Shown here piece after piece: positions 1 through 10,866 of a stretch of 64,000 bases of DNA. Positions within the stretch are counted from its first letter, which is position 1, and every line of letters starts with the position of its first letter. The stretch comes from Gnetum montanum (lineage: Eukaryota > Streptophyta > Gnetopsida > Gnetales > Gnetaceae), in assembly GCA_015680685.1 (NCBI GenBank), contig MNCI01005250.1, positions 329,340-393,339 on the forward strand. The letters run 5' to 3'. The position numbers and the translations under genes are program-made. The notes below the pieces were generated by a model, which had not been told where the DNA came from, did not search any database, and worked only from the letters and a program-made list of their open reading frames with translations.

Positions 1-433
1 GATGCTCGTAGTCAAGTCGTACTCACACCGCGCTATGAAAGCAATAAATAACATTAAATAAATAACAAATAAATAAACTAAGTGAATGCTGCAATGATGA
101 AGTAATCTCGATCTTTATTGCTTGCCATGTACGTGTCCAAGTACGGCACACTCGAATAAAGACACCGTACAATTACATTCACCACACTGCGGGCAAACAC
201 GGGAAAAAATCTAACTCTGGAGGGATCAAACTGCCAGAGCTTCGCTACAGAACTAAACTGGGATCGAAATGAGGGAGAGCCGCCTCTTATTTATAGAAAT
301 TACGGCTGACTGCGATATCGCGGCCCATGATATAACGCATACGCGATATCGCGACCCATGATATAACGTGGGTGCCTTATCGTGGGTGCCTTAAGGCGAC
401 CGCCAGCAATATGAGCAATTTCATGTCTCATCA
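1..433 (-). repeat. Partial Athila-like LTR (LTR a), cut by the window edge
   Basis: This is the U3, R and part of the U5 of an LTR on the minus strand. It ends at 433 with TCATCA, the reverse complement of the TGATGA that begins every LTR of this family in the window. A minus-strand TATAAATA lies at 288-295 and an AATAAA poly(A) signal at 114-119, the same order and spacing as in the complete copies. The U3 carries GCGATATCGC palindromes at 312-321 and 343-352, which ties it to the LTR at 44 kb rather than to those at 2.5, 13 or 33 kb. The polypurine tract seen beside 3' LTRs is absent after 433, so it is probably the 5' LTR of an element extending left of the window. Confidence 0.75.
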
Positions 434-439
434 GCTATA

Positions 440-715
440 AAACCTTGTCAAATCTCATTGATGAGTTCTTTTTCAACTTTTATAGATGCTAAGGCTTTCC
501 CTATATGTGATATGTAATAGTCACATGATCTCATTGCTATGAAAATTTAGAAACAACTTACTAGGGCATCCTCTAGAAATAACACATAATATCATTACCC
601 AAAACAAAGATCTAGCTCTTCATAGAGGGAAATGATAAAAAAGAACTCATGTAGCCAACCCTATTTTGTTGGGACAAGGAAAGAATGATGATGATGATGA
701 TGATGATATGAATAT
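440..715 (+). pseudogene. 3' end of an RTE-type LINE
   Basis: In one plus-strand frame the end reads KDLALHRGK, then after two stops KRTHVANPILLGQGKN followed by a run of aspartates encoded by an ATG/GAT microsatellite. A C-terminal motif close to 'THVADP..(L)GQG' followed by a simple trinucleotide repeat is typical of plant RTE LINE 3' ends. The same tail (GTAGC-AACCC) recurs at 63.86 kb, where a recognisable reverse transcriptase precedes it. Only the last part of the element is present and stops interrupt it. Confidence 0.6.
685..707 (+). repeat. (ATG)n microsatellite at LINE tail
   Basis: Seven consecutive ATG triplets plus a partial one. RTE LINEs end in simple trinucleotide repeats instead of poly(A), so this marks the LINE's 3' end. 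Confidence 0.85.
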
Positions 716-2538
716 AGTTTTGTAAATAAACATGAAAGAGAATAATGCAAAAGAGTAATAAACAATGTCTACAATTAAGGATGTTAGTATGGTCAACATA
801 TTCATATTATTTGATTTAATTAATATAAAACTCATAACTATAAATAATATGTAAAGCTCATTGTTAGATATGGATTTTTAGTAGGAGGTTATGAGTCATG
901 GTTCAACAATAACTGAACACATTAATCTCATAATTTCACAGCAATAGGTCATTTATTTTATACATAAACATCAAAGCTACACATAATATTTTTCCAAGCA
1001 GTAATGCAAATTTTTCTTAAAAGATTATGAAACCACTATAGGATTTATTTATTTTTAATAAATACACTCCAAGACAACATGATACTTTAGGAATAATAAT
1101 TAGAATTAAGTGCGGAGAAGTTAAAAATCAAAAGATTAAATATATATACACCCTTAAGCACAGCCAAAATAATACTTTAAAATAATTAAAGATGAATATA
1201 ACAATTAATTCATGAATTAGTTTAGAATAAGACAAATAAGCATGAAATTTTAGATGCCATATCATATGTAGAAAAATTTTACATCTAGCAACTATTGTAC
1301 AAAGTCATTACTTTGATGTTATATCTTTTTATCTAAAGGAATATTTTAACTATTATATCACACTTAGTGTTTTAAAACAAAGTATTAAGTAATGCATTAA
1401 CATTTACTTTAAACCATTTTTTACTTTAATAATTATTTGAAAATAAAATTATTATAAGAAAGTTAAGTTGCCTTTAATGTGAATTCTTTTTTAGTTAATA
1501 AGACATTAAAAGTATATAAAAAAATTAAAATTAAAATTTAACAAGTTATGGATTTTTTGAATTATACACCTAAAAATAATAAAAAGGTAAAACATTAACA
1601 CTAGAATTTATGGTAAATAGAATTATATGCACTTAATAGAATGTAAACTAAATGTAAAAATGTGCGTAAAGAACATAAAATATTAAGTATGAGATGCTAT
1701 GATATAGAGGAAGGTTTTAGATTTCCTTCCTAAATGATAGAAATGCATTATTTCTTCATAAAATGGGTGTCATCTCCTAAGGAGGGCCAAACTACAGGTA
1801 TTTACAAAAACGTAAGTATAGAAAATTTGATAATGTAAGCTTAATTCAAGAGAAAAGTATGTGTTTGAATCTCTAGAAGGTAGGTAGTTGGATGAAGAAG
1901 TTACAAGAATGATTCAAGATTAGTTTGGAGTCAAAACAGGGTCATTTTAACTAAGTGCCTTAGTAATGATGCTAGAGCATGAAAATTTTTGTCCCTTGAA
2001 GGTGACATTAGAGGCTAGAAAATTCTATCTCTAGGAACCAATGTTGATGCTTGTTAAGTGACATTGAATACATGCCAATGCTAGTCCTAGAGGTGTAGGT
2101 GTGACTATAGAGCATGCTAGTGACTTTGGGAGGTCTACTGCACATGCTCACAATCTCTCAAAATCTCAAAATATGTGTTTAAGATCTTAAGAAATCGACC
2201 TAGAACTTGGGTTTGGATCTTATATTTATAGGCACAAAGTTGTTAATTCCAACTTAGGTTACCAAATTTAATCTTAGGATTAAGTGATGCTTTCTAAAAG
2301 TTGATCCTATGTTTAAGGAAGGCAAGTTTGGCCTTCAACTTTGAAAAGTCTAGAAACTTGGAAAGGTGACACTAACATTGACATTGACGTTGGTGTTAGA
2401 GTCAAATTTTGATAATTTTTCTTGAGTGCTAGTTCCAACCTTTTGGATATTCGTTTGATGTTCAAACTAATGTTGAATAGTGTCAAGATGCTTGTGAGGC
2501 TGGGGGATGTTGCCAAACATTAAAGAGAAGTTAGAGGT
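716..2538. other. AT-rich intergenic DNA, no gene recognised
   Basis: 716-1700 is very AT-rich and every frame closes quickly. 1700-2538 is less AT-rich and has a TATA-like stretch near 2222 and short repeats of a GACATTGAC-like word near 2370-2395. It may be an old LTR or promoter fragment, but no protein or known repeat could be recognised. Confidence 0.5.
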
Positions 2539-3394
2539 TGATGAGCAGTGAATACCCGTACATGCAACCATATGAATCACTAAGCATTCATGCACAATCT
2601 GATCGAATTTTGTGGATTCTATGTCTTCTAGTACATTAGCCTTTAGAAAGTAAACTTATCCTAATAGTCATTCGTTGTCTTCCCAATTACACTTGTGATA
2701 TGCAAAGGTATGATTAAGTGTAATAGAGGCATATAATTTTTATTATTTTTATGTTTTATGTTTTGGCTACTTAAAATAAAGGTTGAAAGAATGAAGTAAT
2801 TTAACTGCTAATTTAATCTAACTAACTAACTAATGTTTAAATAATTCTAACATAGGCATTCGGTCCAACTTTCCATACACATCCTGAACATGTGTAATCC
2901 TACTTAATTACCAAACATTAAGCGTTACTAGGATTACCAAGTGTGATGCACATGCTTGAAGTTGTCGTACTTATGTGCTTAATTAATTAGTATTTAATCC
3001 AGCTTAATTTAGCTTAATTACTTAAAAGCATTTAATAGAATTACTTAAAACATTAAATACATGCAAAAAATATTTAATCTAGCTAAAGAGCTGCAAGGGT
3101 TATCAGAAAGCTCATCTTTATTGTCGCACACACTATCATACAGAGGTATAACAATACTCGAATAAAGATCCATACACTCAATGACTCCTGTTGTGGGCAC
3201 TTGGGAAAATATTCTAACTCTAGAAAAGAAAAACTGTAAGAGATTTGCTACAATTATGACAAGACATGCCATAAACATGGCGGGTGAAAGCATATTTATA
3301 GGCGAATATAGATACTATGTCAATAAAGCCATGTAAGTGCATCAAATCATGCATTGACAAGGCCTAGTCAATGCAGCCCATTTATGATTCATCA
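2539..3394 (-). repeat. 3' LTR of E0 (LTR b)
   Basis: 856 bp bounded by TGATGA and TCATCA as an inverted terminal repeat. On the minus strand there is a TATAAATA (3293-3300) and an AATAAA (3117-3122) about 175 bp downstream, which marks a U3-R-U5 order. The U3 contains an 18-bp quasi-palindrome (TTGAC, AGGCCT core, GTCAA) at 3354-3371 that recurs identically in the internal module of E2 at 30603-30620. It aligns by eye with the LTRs at 12951, 33474, 43984 and 52861. Confidence 0.85.
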
Positions 3395-3404
3395 TACCCC
3401 CATG
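3395..3404 (-). other. Polypurine tract of E0
   Basis: CATGGGGGTA on the minus strand abuts the first TG of the LTR, the position where second-strand synthesis is primed. The same word stands beside the LTRs of E1 (13895-13904) and E3 (34291-34300). Confidence 0.75.
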
Positions 3405-3639
3405 ACTGAATGGAAGCTCATCCTTGAGTTCTTTACAAATTTGGGAAGGTATTGAATTATTGACTGATGATAGACATACAACAAACATAAACAAACACAA
3501 ACAAATAATAAGTGCCCAAGTGCATGGATATACAATTTAAAAAAGTGTTTTGGTGGTTAGGACTACAAAATTGAACACCAAGAAAAAATTAACAAATACC
3601 ATTTCTTTGATGGCATGAAGATGATGGAGTAGATTTAAG

Positions 3640-5585
3640 GATCCCATGTGTTGGAGGCTCCTAAGGTCCCAAAGGACCTTCTCTTGCTTTAGGTGCATGT
3701 GGTGGTTGAGGCTTTTGTGGTTGTTTTGTTGCTTTTGCAACTTACAGTGGAAGCTTACTCCTAGGATTGTGCACAGTCTATGTAGCTTGGCCAATGTAGG
3801 ATGGAATGGGCAAATCCCAAGGATAGGGCATTGTTGGGAACATCTCCATGACATTAATGAACTAGGTAGCAAATTGTTTGCATTCGATGTTGAATGCCCT
3901 AATTGCATTCTACAATTCATGGTAATCATTCATTCTTTTGGCTAGGTTCTTAGCAATTGATCTTTGATTGGTGAATCTTGCCCTGAGAACTTCAAATTTA
4001 GCATTTTCAGTCTTAATCTTTTGCTTGGTTTCCTTGTGGTGCTTAAACTATACCTCATATAGGAAGTATGAGTTGGACATCTACTTCTCCAACTTTGACC
4101 ATGGTTGTCTAGCAATCAAGATTGCTAGGTTTGCATATCAGAGATTGACAAGCTCCATATATTCAGTCATTTCTTTAATTTGCAACTCCTTCATGCATAT
4201 CTTTGCTTTATTGTAGGCATTTATCCCATTAATGAGAGGTTGCCAACCTATTTTCCTTATTGAAGTTGCTAGAGGATCTCATTGAATTTTTCCTTAGCCA
4301 TATGGATATGTTTTTCATTAACTTCCTTCTGTAGGCCAACTTGATCTCTGTAGTGGTTCTTGACTCTTTCAAATTTGAGAGCCTCATTCTTCTAGGAGGT
4401 AATCTCAATCATAGATTTTTTGGCGTAAGGCACAAACTTCCTTCATAGAGAGATTTCTATTCTCCACTACCAATCTTCTAAGCTCAGTGTTCACCCTGGC
4501 TAGCTGCTCCTGCTATTGATGGATGAATTATTGCATTTGTTGTTTCTGCACATCAACATTCCATTGATGATGAATTTCTATAGTCAGCATCTGATTCTCT
4601 AGGAATGTCTAGACTAAGTCCTTTTGAACTAAATATGTTTTGGCCTTGGCATGGATTGATCAAAGACAACCATCACCATTCCCACCTTAACTTGTTTAAG
4701 TCTATCTTGAAGTTGTTGAAAAGCTTCATCTCTTGTTAGTGTAGGGTTGAGAAGCATGGGATCAGCAAGATAGGCTTGTAATTCAGCAACCTCTGTGGCC
4801 AAGCATTGGTTTTGTGCTTGAGTCATTTTTAGTTTCCCTTTTAAAATGATGCATTTACCCTTTGCTTTAAGAAGCTCTAACTGGGTTACAATGATGTTAT
4901 CTAGAAAATCAAAGATATCTAGAATTGGTTACATGGTTTCCACCAGTTGGTTCAACAATTCCTTGTGCTGGGCTACACTCAATCGGTCACTAACAGTTCT
5001 TATAGATGTTTGCACATCTTTGAGTGAAAAAAAATTTGGTATAGACATCGTAGGTGCATTTAGTACTTTGGTTATCTGATCGGCAACAACTTTTGTTGCA
5101 ATCTCTTACCCTTGGTGTTGCATTAGCAAGACTATTGATCCCTCATCCTCCTTCAAGAACACCAAAAAGGTAGCAACATTCCTAGAGATTTTTGAGAATT
5201 GCTATTGTTGTGAAAAATAAATTTTTACCTCTTGGGCACTAGGATTCAACCTTGTGGGCAACTGTCTTCTTTGGGATGAGAATATTGGCTCACCTTTCTC
5301 CATCTAACTAATTGTTCAAGGCACTTCATTGAGATGACTCATTGCAAGATGGTACACAAATGGATCCCCACCACTTATTCCTACTCACTGCTCCTGCTCA
5401 TGCAAGAGATGCTCTTGGATTTTTTGCAGACATTCAATGGTTGCATGGGCCTCTGACGTTGTTTCCTAAGTGGGTGGTGGAGGTGGTGGTTGCTACTCCT
5501 CTTCTTTGGACATGACAGGGGTCTTGTCTTTCATCCTCTTAGACTAAGAGGCGATGAGAGTATGCTTGATTGTGTCATTTCTAAC
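3640..5585 (-). pseudogene. Extra ORF (env-like position) of E0, C-terminal part
   Basis: The minus strand carries a broken reading frame homologous to the extra ORF of E1, E2 and E3. It includes the coiled-coil stretch (a fragment at 4826-4629 reads MTQAQNQCLATEVAELQAYL) and the conserved C-terminal tail ending in a proline-rich segment near 3660. The N-terminal half is missing: homology stops near 5585, where pararetroviral DNA begins. Several stops and frame changes make it non-functional. Function is unknown. In Athila elements an env-like ORF occupies this place. Confidence 0.6.
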
Positions 5586-5624
5586 GCAGAGAACAAATTC
5601 CAAGAGAGAAGCACTAAAGCAAAT

Positions 5625-5760
5625 TTTATTACACACAAGCTTTTTTATAAAGCCTTAGGGATGCTTAGATAGGAATGCTTTGAAGGGGTGTTATGTTGCT
5701 CTTTAGTTCTCTCTATCTAATGCCTATAAGGATTTAAAAGACTCAATTTATAGGAGAGGA
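5625..5760 (-). promoter_or_regulatory. 35S-like promoter and poly(A) signal of the caulimovirid
   Basis: The minus strand shows CCTATAAATT at about 5754-5745 and AATAAA at 5630-5625, some 117 nt downstream. A pregenomic-RNA promoter followed closely by a poly(A) signal that must be bypassed once is the arrangement of caulimovirid intergenic regions. The repeats at 5829-5936 lie upstream of this TATA box, where enhancer elements would sit. Promoter activity is inferred only. Confidence 0.55.
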
Positions 5761-5828
5761 AGAGGAAGGCACCTCTAAATAGTGGTGTCTCTTCTGAAAA
5801 GTAAAAGACAACTGTTTCACATGATTGG

Positions 5829-5936
5829 CTCTTTAGAAAAGTAAAAGATAACTAACTCTTTAGAAAAGTAAAAGATAACTAACTCTTTAGAAAAGTAAAA
5901 GATAACTAACTCTTTAGAAAAGTAAAAGATAACTAA
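5829..5936 (-). repeat. Four tandem 27-bp repeats upstream of viral TATA box
   Basis: Four identical consecutive 27-bp units start at 5829, 5856, 5883 and 5910, each containing CTCTTTAGAAAAGTAAAAG and then a GATAAC word. A fifth, diverged copy precedes them near 5797. They lie about 75 bp upstream (minus strand) of the caulimovirid TATA box. Perfect identity in an otherwise decayed region points to late replication slippage or an enhancer array. GATA words occur in 35S-type enhancers, but function here is a guess. Confidence 0.85.
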
Positions 5937-5939
5937 ATC

Positions 5940-6850
5940 TTGAAATAGTAGGATGACCCTTCACAAAAGTAAAAGATAGAGGAGGCCTCCCAAGGAGGCA
6001 TTTACTTTTACAGTGTGTTGGCAGGGTCATCATTATGACCAGGAGAATCTCCACTTTTTGAACTGTTGGAAGAATCAGGATACCATTCTTGCTCAACTTG
6101 CCATCCTACTAGATGAATGAGATGCTTATACCCATCATGTTGTTGGAATCTGGCTACTCTGGAGTCCAAGGTGTGTAATTCTAAAGTTTGTGTTATAAGC
6201 CCGTTTAGGTGATAATGCGCTTGAATATTGTAGGGATTACTAGTATAAGCATTTTGGTAAAAAGCATATCCCCATGGAGCCTCCCAGTCAAGTCTTCTTG
6301 AAATACAAGTACTTAAATAATAAAGAGGTGTGCGACCTTGGTTGATAAAATGCCAGTTGTAGGATTGTTGATTACTGTAGTAGAGAAAATCACCTCTATG
6401 ACTAAATAATTGATGATAAAGGCTTCTTGGATAATTTGGAGGAGTATACTTGGGAGAATGACTATATCTAGTCCAACATGACTAGAATGCATGGTTTTAA
6501 GGGTCTGGTGTGGCTGTGGGATTGATTTCAATAGTGTATATATGGCAAGGATCTAGATGTTTTAATGGCCAATCCATAGAATGGGGTCAAACTCCATGAG
6601 TTGATTTTCTACAAAGGTAGAAAGGTGGAGGTAAGGAGGTATATTAGCATTATTTAGAGATAGCCATTCTCATGGATGTCTCCTTTCATTAAAAGTAGTT
6701 AAGATGGTTTGAGCGGCTATACAATAAGTGTTGAAAGCTCTAGAGGTTTCAATGAAATTTAACCAATTTGATGAATGTTGGAGCCAAACTTAATGTTGTT
6801 CAAGAACATGCATGTATGTCTCATTTTTTCGACAGCTTCTTATCCTCCTA
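5940..6850 (-). pseudogene. Caulimovirid segment downstream of RNase H, function unknown
   Basis: The minus strand between RNase H and the promoter has a broken open frame with many Tyr, Asn and His residues (for example around 6300-6150), ending in a stretch rich in Ser, Asp and Pro near 6090-6000. Some caulimovirids carry an extra ORF or a polyprotein extension in this place. No domain was recognised, and stops interrupt it. It is assigned to the viral sequence by position only. Confidence 0.4.
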
Positions 6851-6889
6851 GAATATTGAAGAGTCCAACCCTTTGCTTAAAAAAAACCT

Positions 6890-8720
6890 ATACATAATAT
6901 ATAGAAACTCAAGAAAACATTAGTACTTAAGAGAGATGAAACTCCCTTGTTAAGAAATCTGCTAAACTATTATTCTCACCACTAATATATTTTGTTTTAA
7001 AACTAAAATTAGCAAGAAATAAATACCACCTTATTAAATAGGTGTGAGCGACCTTATTAAGATTTTTAACTTGTAGATATTTGTCAAAGTGTTTTAAGTC
7101 ACTTCTTACAACAAATTCTTTTTCTTGTAAGAATAATCTAAAGGCTTCAATTCCTTTAACTATGGCTAGTAGTTATTTATGCGTACTATGATAGTTCTTT
7201 TGATTTGATAAGAACTTACCAGAACTATATCTACAGATGTAGATCACTTCATCTTTGTCTTCTTTTAACATTACTTTCCAATATTCATCAGATGCATCAA
7301 TTTCTAATATTAGAGTTCCATCTATTGGTAGACGTAGTTGAGGCAATTTTTTATAGTGTTCCTTAATTTTTCTTACTATGTTTGTGTGTTGGGTAGTTCA
7401 CGCAGTAGCCTTGTTGCTAAGTTCATTTAGTAGCTTGTGATATTTGGCTAATCTTTGTAGAATCCAAACACATAGTTAACACAGCCTAGAAAGCATTGTA
7501 ATTGTTTCTTTTCTAACAATTCATTAGGAAACTTGGAGATTGCTTCTAAGACATGGGATTGAAGTGTTACTTTTCCATGGATAATTTCTAATCCAAGGAA
7601 TTTAGTCTTTTTTTGTACTATTTAAATTTTTTTCGGTGAGAGTACTAATCCATTCTTATGTACTAATTTGAAAAATTGTTCAAGATGCTCTAAATGTTGG
7701 ATAGAATTTTTACTCATTACTAAGATATCATCAATATAAACTATAATAAATGAAAAAGATGAGAAAATTTTATCCATTGTTTACTGAAACATGGAGAGAG
7801 CTGTTTTGATTCCAAAGGGAAAAACAGTCCATTCATATAAGCCACCTGGAACGGTGAAAGCAGTTTTCCACCAATCCTTTGGGTACACTTGAATCTGCCA
7901 AAAACTAGATTTTAAGTCAAATTTAGAGTAAATTTGAGTATTTGGTAGTTTTTAGAGTAAATCAGCCTTACTAGGGATTGGATGTTGCATGAATTTTATT
8001 AAGTCATTTAGAGACTTATAATTAACAACTAATCTTTTTTTACCTCTAATTTGTTCTGTCCTTTTATTTACATAAAAGGTAGCACAAGAAAACATGCTTG
8101 TACTAGGTTGAGTCAATTCTCTTTGTAAAAGTTAATTTATTTCTTCATCACATTTCTTTTTTAACTCAAGCGACATTCCTATATGGTGCGCTTTTGCTTT
8201 GATGTTGATATTATCTTTTAGATCAATATGGCACTAGTGCTATTTTTTCCATTGAAAAGCACCTGGATCATCAGATGCTACTGTTAATAACTTTTCTTTC
8301 ATTTCTCAAATTGCTCCTCATGTTTACTTGATTGACTATCCATTGGGTATTGTAGATTTTTGGAGGTACTACGGTTTCAAATCTTAATTTATTTTGTGAT
8401 AAGTGAGGATATTGGAAATTTCTTAGAATTATAGTAGTATTTGTTACTATATATGGTTCAAACTGACTAAGGTTATCTATACCAATTAAAAGATCGTAAA
8501 ATGGGAGATCTAATTGAAATATTTTAAAGAAAATTATGGAATTATCTAAAGCTAAAATAGGAAGGTCTCCTTCAAATTCTATGGGATGTTTTTGTGGGTG
8601 TTGAAAGCAACATGCATTGTTCGTCTTGGTTTCCATAGAAACGGAGGTAGGATACTAGGTCTTCCTAAGAAAATCTTTGCTCTGCTATCCAATAACGCAT
8701 CTATTGGGTATGGCTTAAAG
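6890..8720 (-). pseudogene. Caulimovirid aspartic protease-reverse transcriptase-RNase H
   Basis: Reading the minus strand: a protease start near 8710-8670 with LLDSRAK, where the usual D-[ST]-G triad has become DSR; an open stretch 8636-8271; then RT from about 8250 with VNKRTEQIRGKKR, FDLKSSFWQI and the catalytic YIDD box near 7740-7725; then RNase H with EIDAS near 7285, and a C-terminal GENNSLADFLTR near 6930. The arrangement of RT followed directly by RNase H with no integrase, and the style of the motifs, fit Caulimoviridae rather than gypsy. Multiple stops and the altered protease triad make it inactive. Confidence 0.75.
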
Positions 8721-9059
8721 GAGGGTAACTTAATCAATAATGTACACATAGGAACCATTGGGTTTTGTATTTTATTTTCATTTATTATGTTTACTAGTAG
8801 GTCTGTTTAGTAGTTTCTTCTTGATACTAAAGTCTTTGTTCACTATCCTCTTCAAGTGTTAATTCTTGAATTTCTTTAGAGGCCCATTCCATGAATGTTT
8901 TTAGTTGTTGAATCCTATATTTTCTCCACATGAATTGATTTAACTCAGTTTGAAGTTGTCTAGGCTTTTTTCTAAAGAATGTTTAGAAGGGATATGGCAC
9001 CAAAACTCATTTCACTTAAATTTAAATTTTGCCTTTTTAATTCTGCATGATATTTATTG

Positions 9060-10000
9060 TAGAATGACTATGGTAAGCACCCTAACAAATGTTCCTTGGC
9101 ACCGAATTCATGCATCAGTTTATCAAAATAGTATAATTGTTCCATTTCATTCAGAAATGTATGTAAATCCTAGATTCTAGATAATCTAGATTTAAAAAAT
9201 CTATCTCAATATACATGATCAAGATTGACTTTATTACCAATGAATTCTTTAATGATTGCATTTAGAAAGAAAACTATTAGTGTGGAAGTTAACTTTCTTT
9301 TAATACCTAGTGGAATATGATTCCACCATCTTTGTAGAATTCTTCTAAAATTATAGGTGGTATTAAAGATAGTTAATTTTGATTCTTTCTTTTCTAAGTA
9401 GATTTCAACATCTAGATATCCTTGGATAGCATCGATGGTATCTTGAAGACCTTTTAAATCTTTATTATCCATGCTAAAGGTTGGATGTTTATCTTTGGAT
9501 TTTCTAATTTGGATTCCTGAGAAGTCAATAGGATCTACTTGATAACCTGTGATAGTTTTCTTTATCAATAACTCTTCTTCTGTGTCATAAGAGGCTTTTG
9601 ACTCTTGAGCAGTTGTTGATGAGTTAGAATTTATGTCTTTTGTTGTATTAGCGTTAATAGTTATTCCTTTTCCTTTTTTTCTCAGCTAGTTCTTTTTATT
9701 TTCTTTGGTATCTAGTTGTATGGGATTTTCCTATGTGTGGTGGAGATCTAGTAAAAGGAATATTATCAGCATATTTAAGCTAAGATGAAGATTTTGTTCC
9801 TTTAGGAACCCAAACTTACCTAATTTGTTTTACTTCATTTTCTAGGAATGCTAAACTAGATGTATGATTTTGACTTTCTCCTACTAATTGATCTATGTGT
9901 ATATTAGCCCAATTTTGTAGTTTGATAATGTATGCTGGTTCTTTTTGTCCTTTGATAAACTTTCTTTTATCAATATATTCTCTAGTAGTTTCTAGTTATT
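9060..10000 (-). pseudogene. Caulimovirid coat-protein region
   Basis: The best preserved piece is a 120-residue open stretch at 9568-9206 (minus) containing DPIDFSGIQIRK and a later Trp-Trp pair with basic residues. It lies between the movement protein and the protease, where caulimovirids encode the coat protein. I could not find an intact Cys-His knuckle, so the identification rests on position and on general character. Frames are interrupted on both sides. Confidence 0.5.
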
Positions 10001-10084
10001 TAAGCAATGAATTGTGTTTAGGTCCTAATTTATTGTCAGGAGATATAATATTTTTTTATCAATTTTTCTATTTCTTCATCTACT

Positions 10085-10480
10085 TTGTTGGTATTTATTT
10101 TAAGTAAAGCATCACATTCTTTGCAATGATACTAGTAATCTATTTTTTCTATGTGTAGATGTTTGCAAGAAGGATCAAATGAAGATGCTTCCTCGGAATC
10201 AGAATCAATTTTAGAAGAAGTACATTCTTCTATTTTGGCTTTCCCTTTTTGTTCAGGTAATGTAGAAATTTCTCCTAAAATTATTTCTACTAGTGTTTTA
10301 ATGCCTAATTCCTGAATGATTTTTGCTAGATTTGCTACAATTTTTTGTTTTTCAATGATATCTAAGTGAGATAGTTCTTGGCTTGATTGTGGAGTAACAA
10401 CAGGTAAAGTTGGTATGATTGAGCAAGATGAGGAACAAACTTGGAAAGGATCTTGACCTAGGAGGTTTTAATTGAACTTG
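10085..10480 (-). pseudogene. Caulimovirid Cys/His-containing segment
   Basis: On the minus strand, after an acidic Ser/Glu-rich stretch near 10215-10185, there is a Cys-X-X-His ... His-Cys-X-X-Cys cluster (the last part reads YHCKECDALLKIN) near 10180-10095. It could bind zinc. It lies between the movement-protein remnant and the coat region and is probably part of the same viral polyprotein. The precise role is unknown and the frame contains stops. Confidence 0.4.
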
Positions 10481-10499
10481 GTATCTTCTTCTTGAATGG

Positions 10500-10866
10500 G
10501 TTTGAGAAGGTTTTAAGTATTCATAATACTTATCCTAAAGATTTGTTAAATCAAGATATTGGGTGTGAATTAGGAATTCTTTTGTGTTAATATTCATCCC
10601 ATATTCAATGTTTGTAGAGCCAACTTATACTGCTTGTTCTCCAAAGGGTAGTAAAGTTCTAATATTGGTTGAATGAAATAATTTAAAGCACAATCTTGTT
10701 CCTATGGTTGTGTAGATACTTTTTTCTTCCATGTCTATCGAAATATAAACTATAAGCATTAAGCTTTTATATAAGTTAGGATCATGGAGGGATAAGGTGA
10801 AATTCGAAATGGTGACAACAAGAGCATCTATTGCTAATTTGCTAATTTTCCTTTCACCTCCATCCA
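10500..10866 (-). pseudogene. Caulimovirid movement-protein C-terminal part
   Basis: From the junction with gypsy integrase at about 10866 an open minus-strand frame runs to about 10625 and continues in a second frame. It contains ALVVTISNFTLSLHDP and later IYTTIGTRLCFKLFHS, which resemble the core and C-terminus of 30K-type movement proteins of caulimovirids. The N-terminus is missing. The frame is fused in phase to the integrase remnant (FMD then GGERKIS), which is probably accidental. Family assignment is from remembered patterns and could not be tested. Confidence 0.55.

Larger units (their letters stand above)
5586..10866 (-). mobile_element. Endogenous caulimovirid (pararetrovirus) sequence inside E0
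   Basis: On the minus strand the order is movement-protein C-terminus, a Cys/His segment, coat-protein region, aspartic protease, RT, RNase H, a further segment of unknown role, then a TATA box and poly(A) signal. This matches a Caulimoviridae genome linearised in its leader. About 5.3 kb remains; the leader and movement-protein N-terminus are missing. Stops and frameshifts run throughout, so it is an old, inactive copy. The flanks are integrase (FMD motif) on one side and the extra ORF on the other, both from the same gypsy family. The genus was not determined; gymnosperm genomes are known to hold their own caulimovirid lineages. Confidence 0.75.

Noticed and set aside
3646-3945. Plus-strand open stretch of 99 residues opposite the E0 extra ORF
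   Set aside because: It is antisense to the conserved extra-ORF C-terminus and is Cys/Trp-rich without any family pattern, so it is a shadow.
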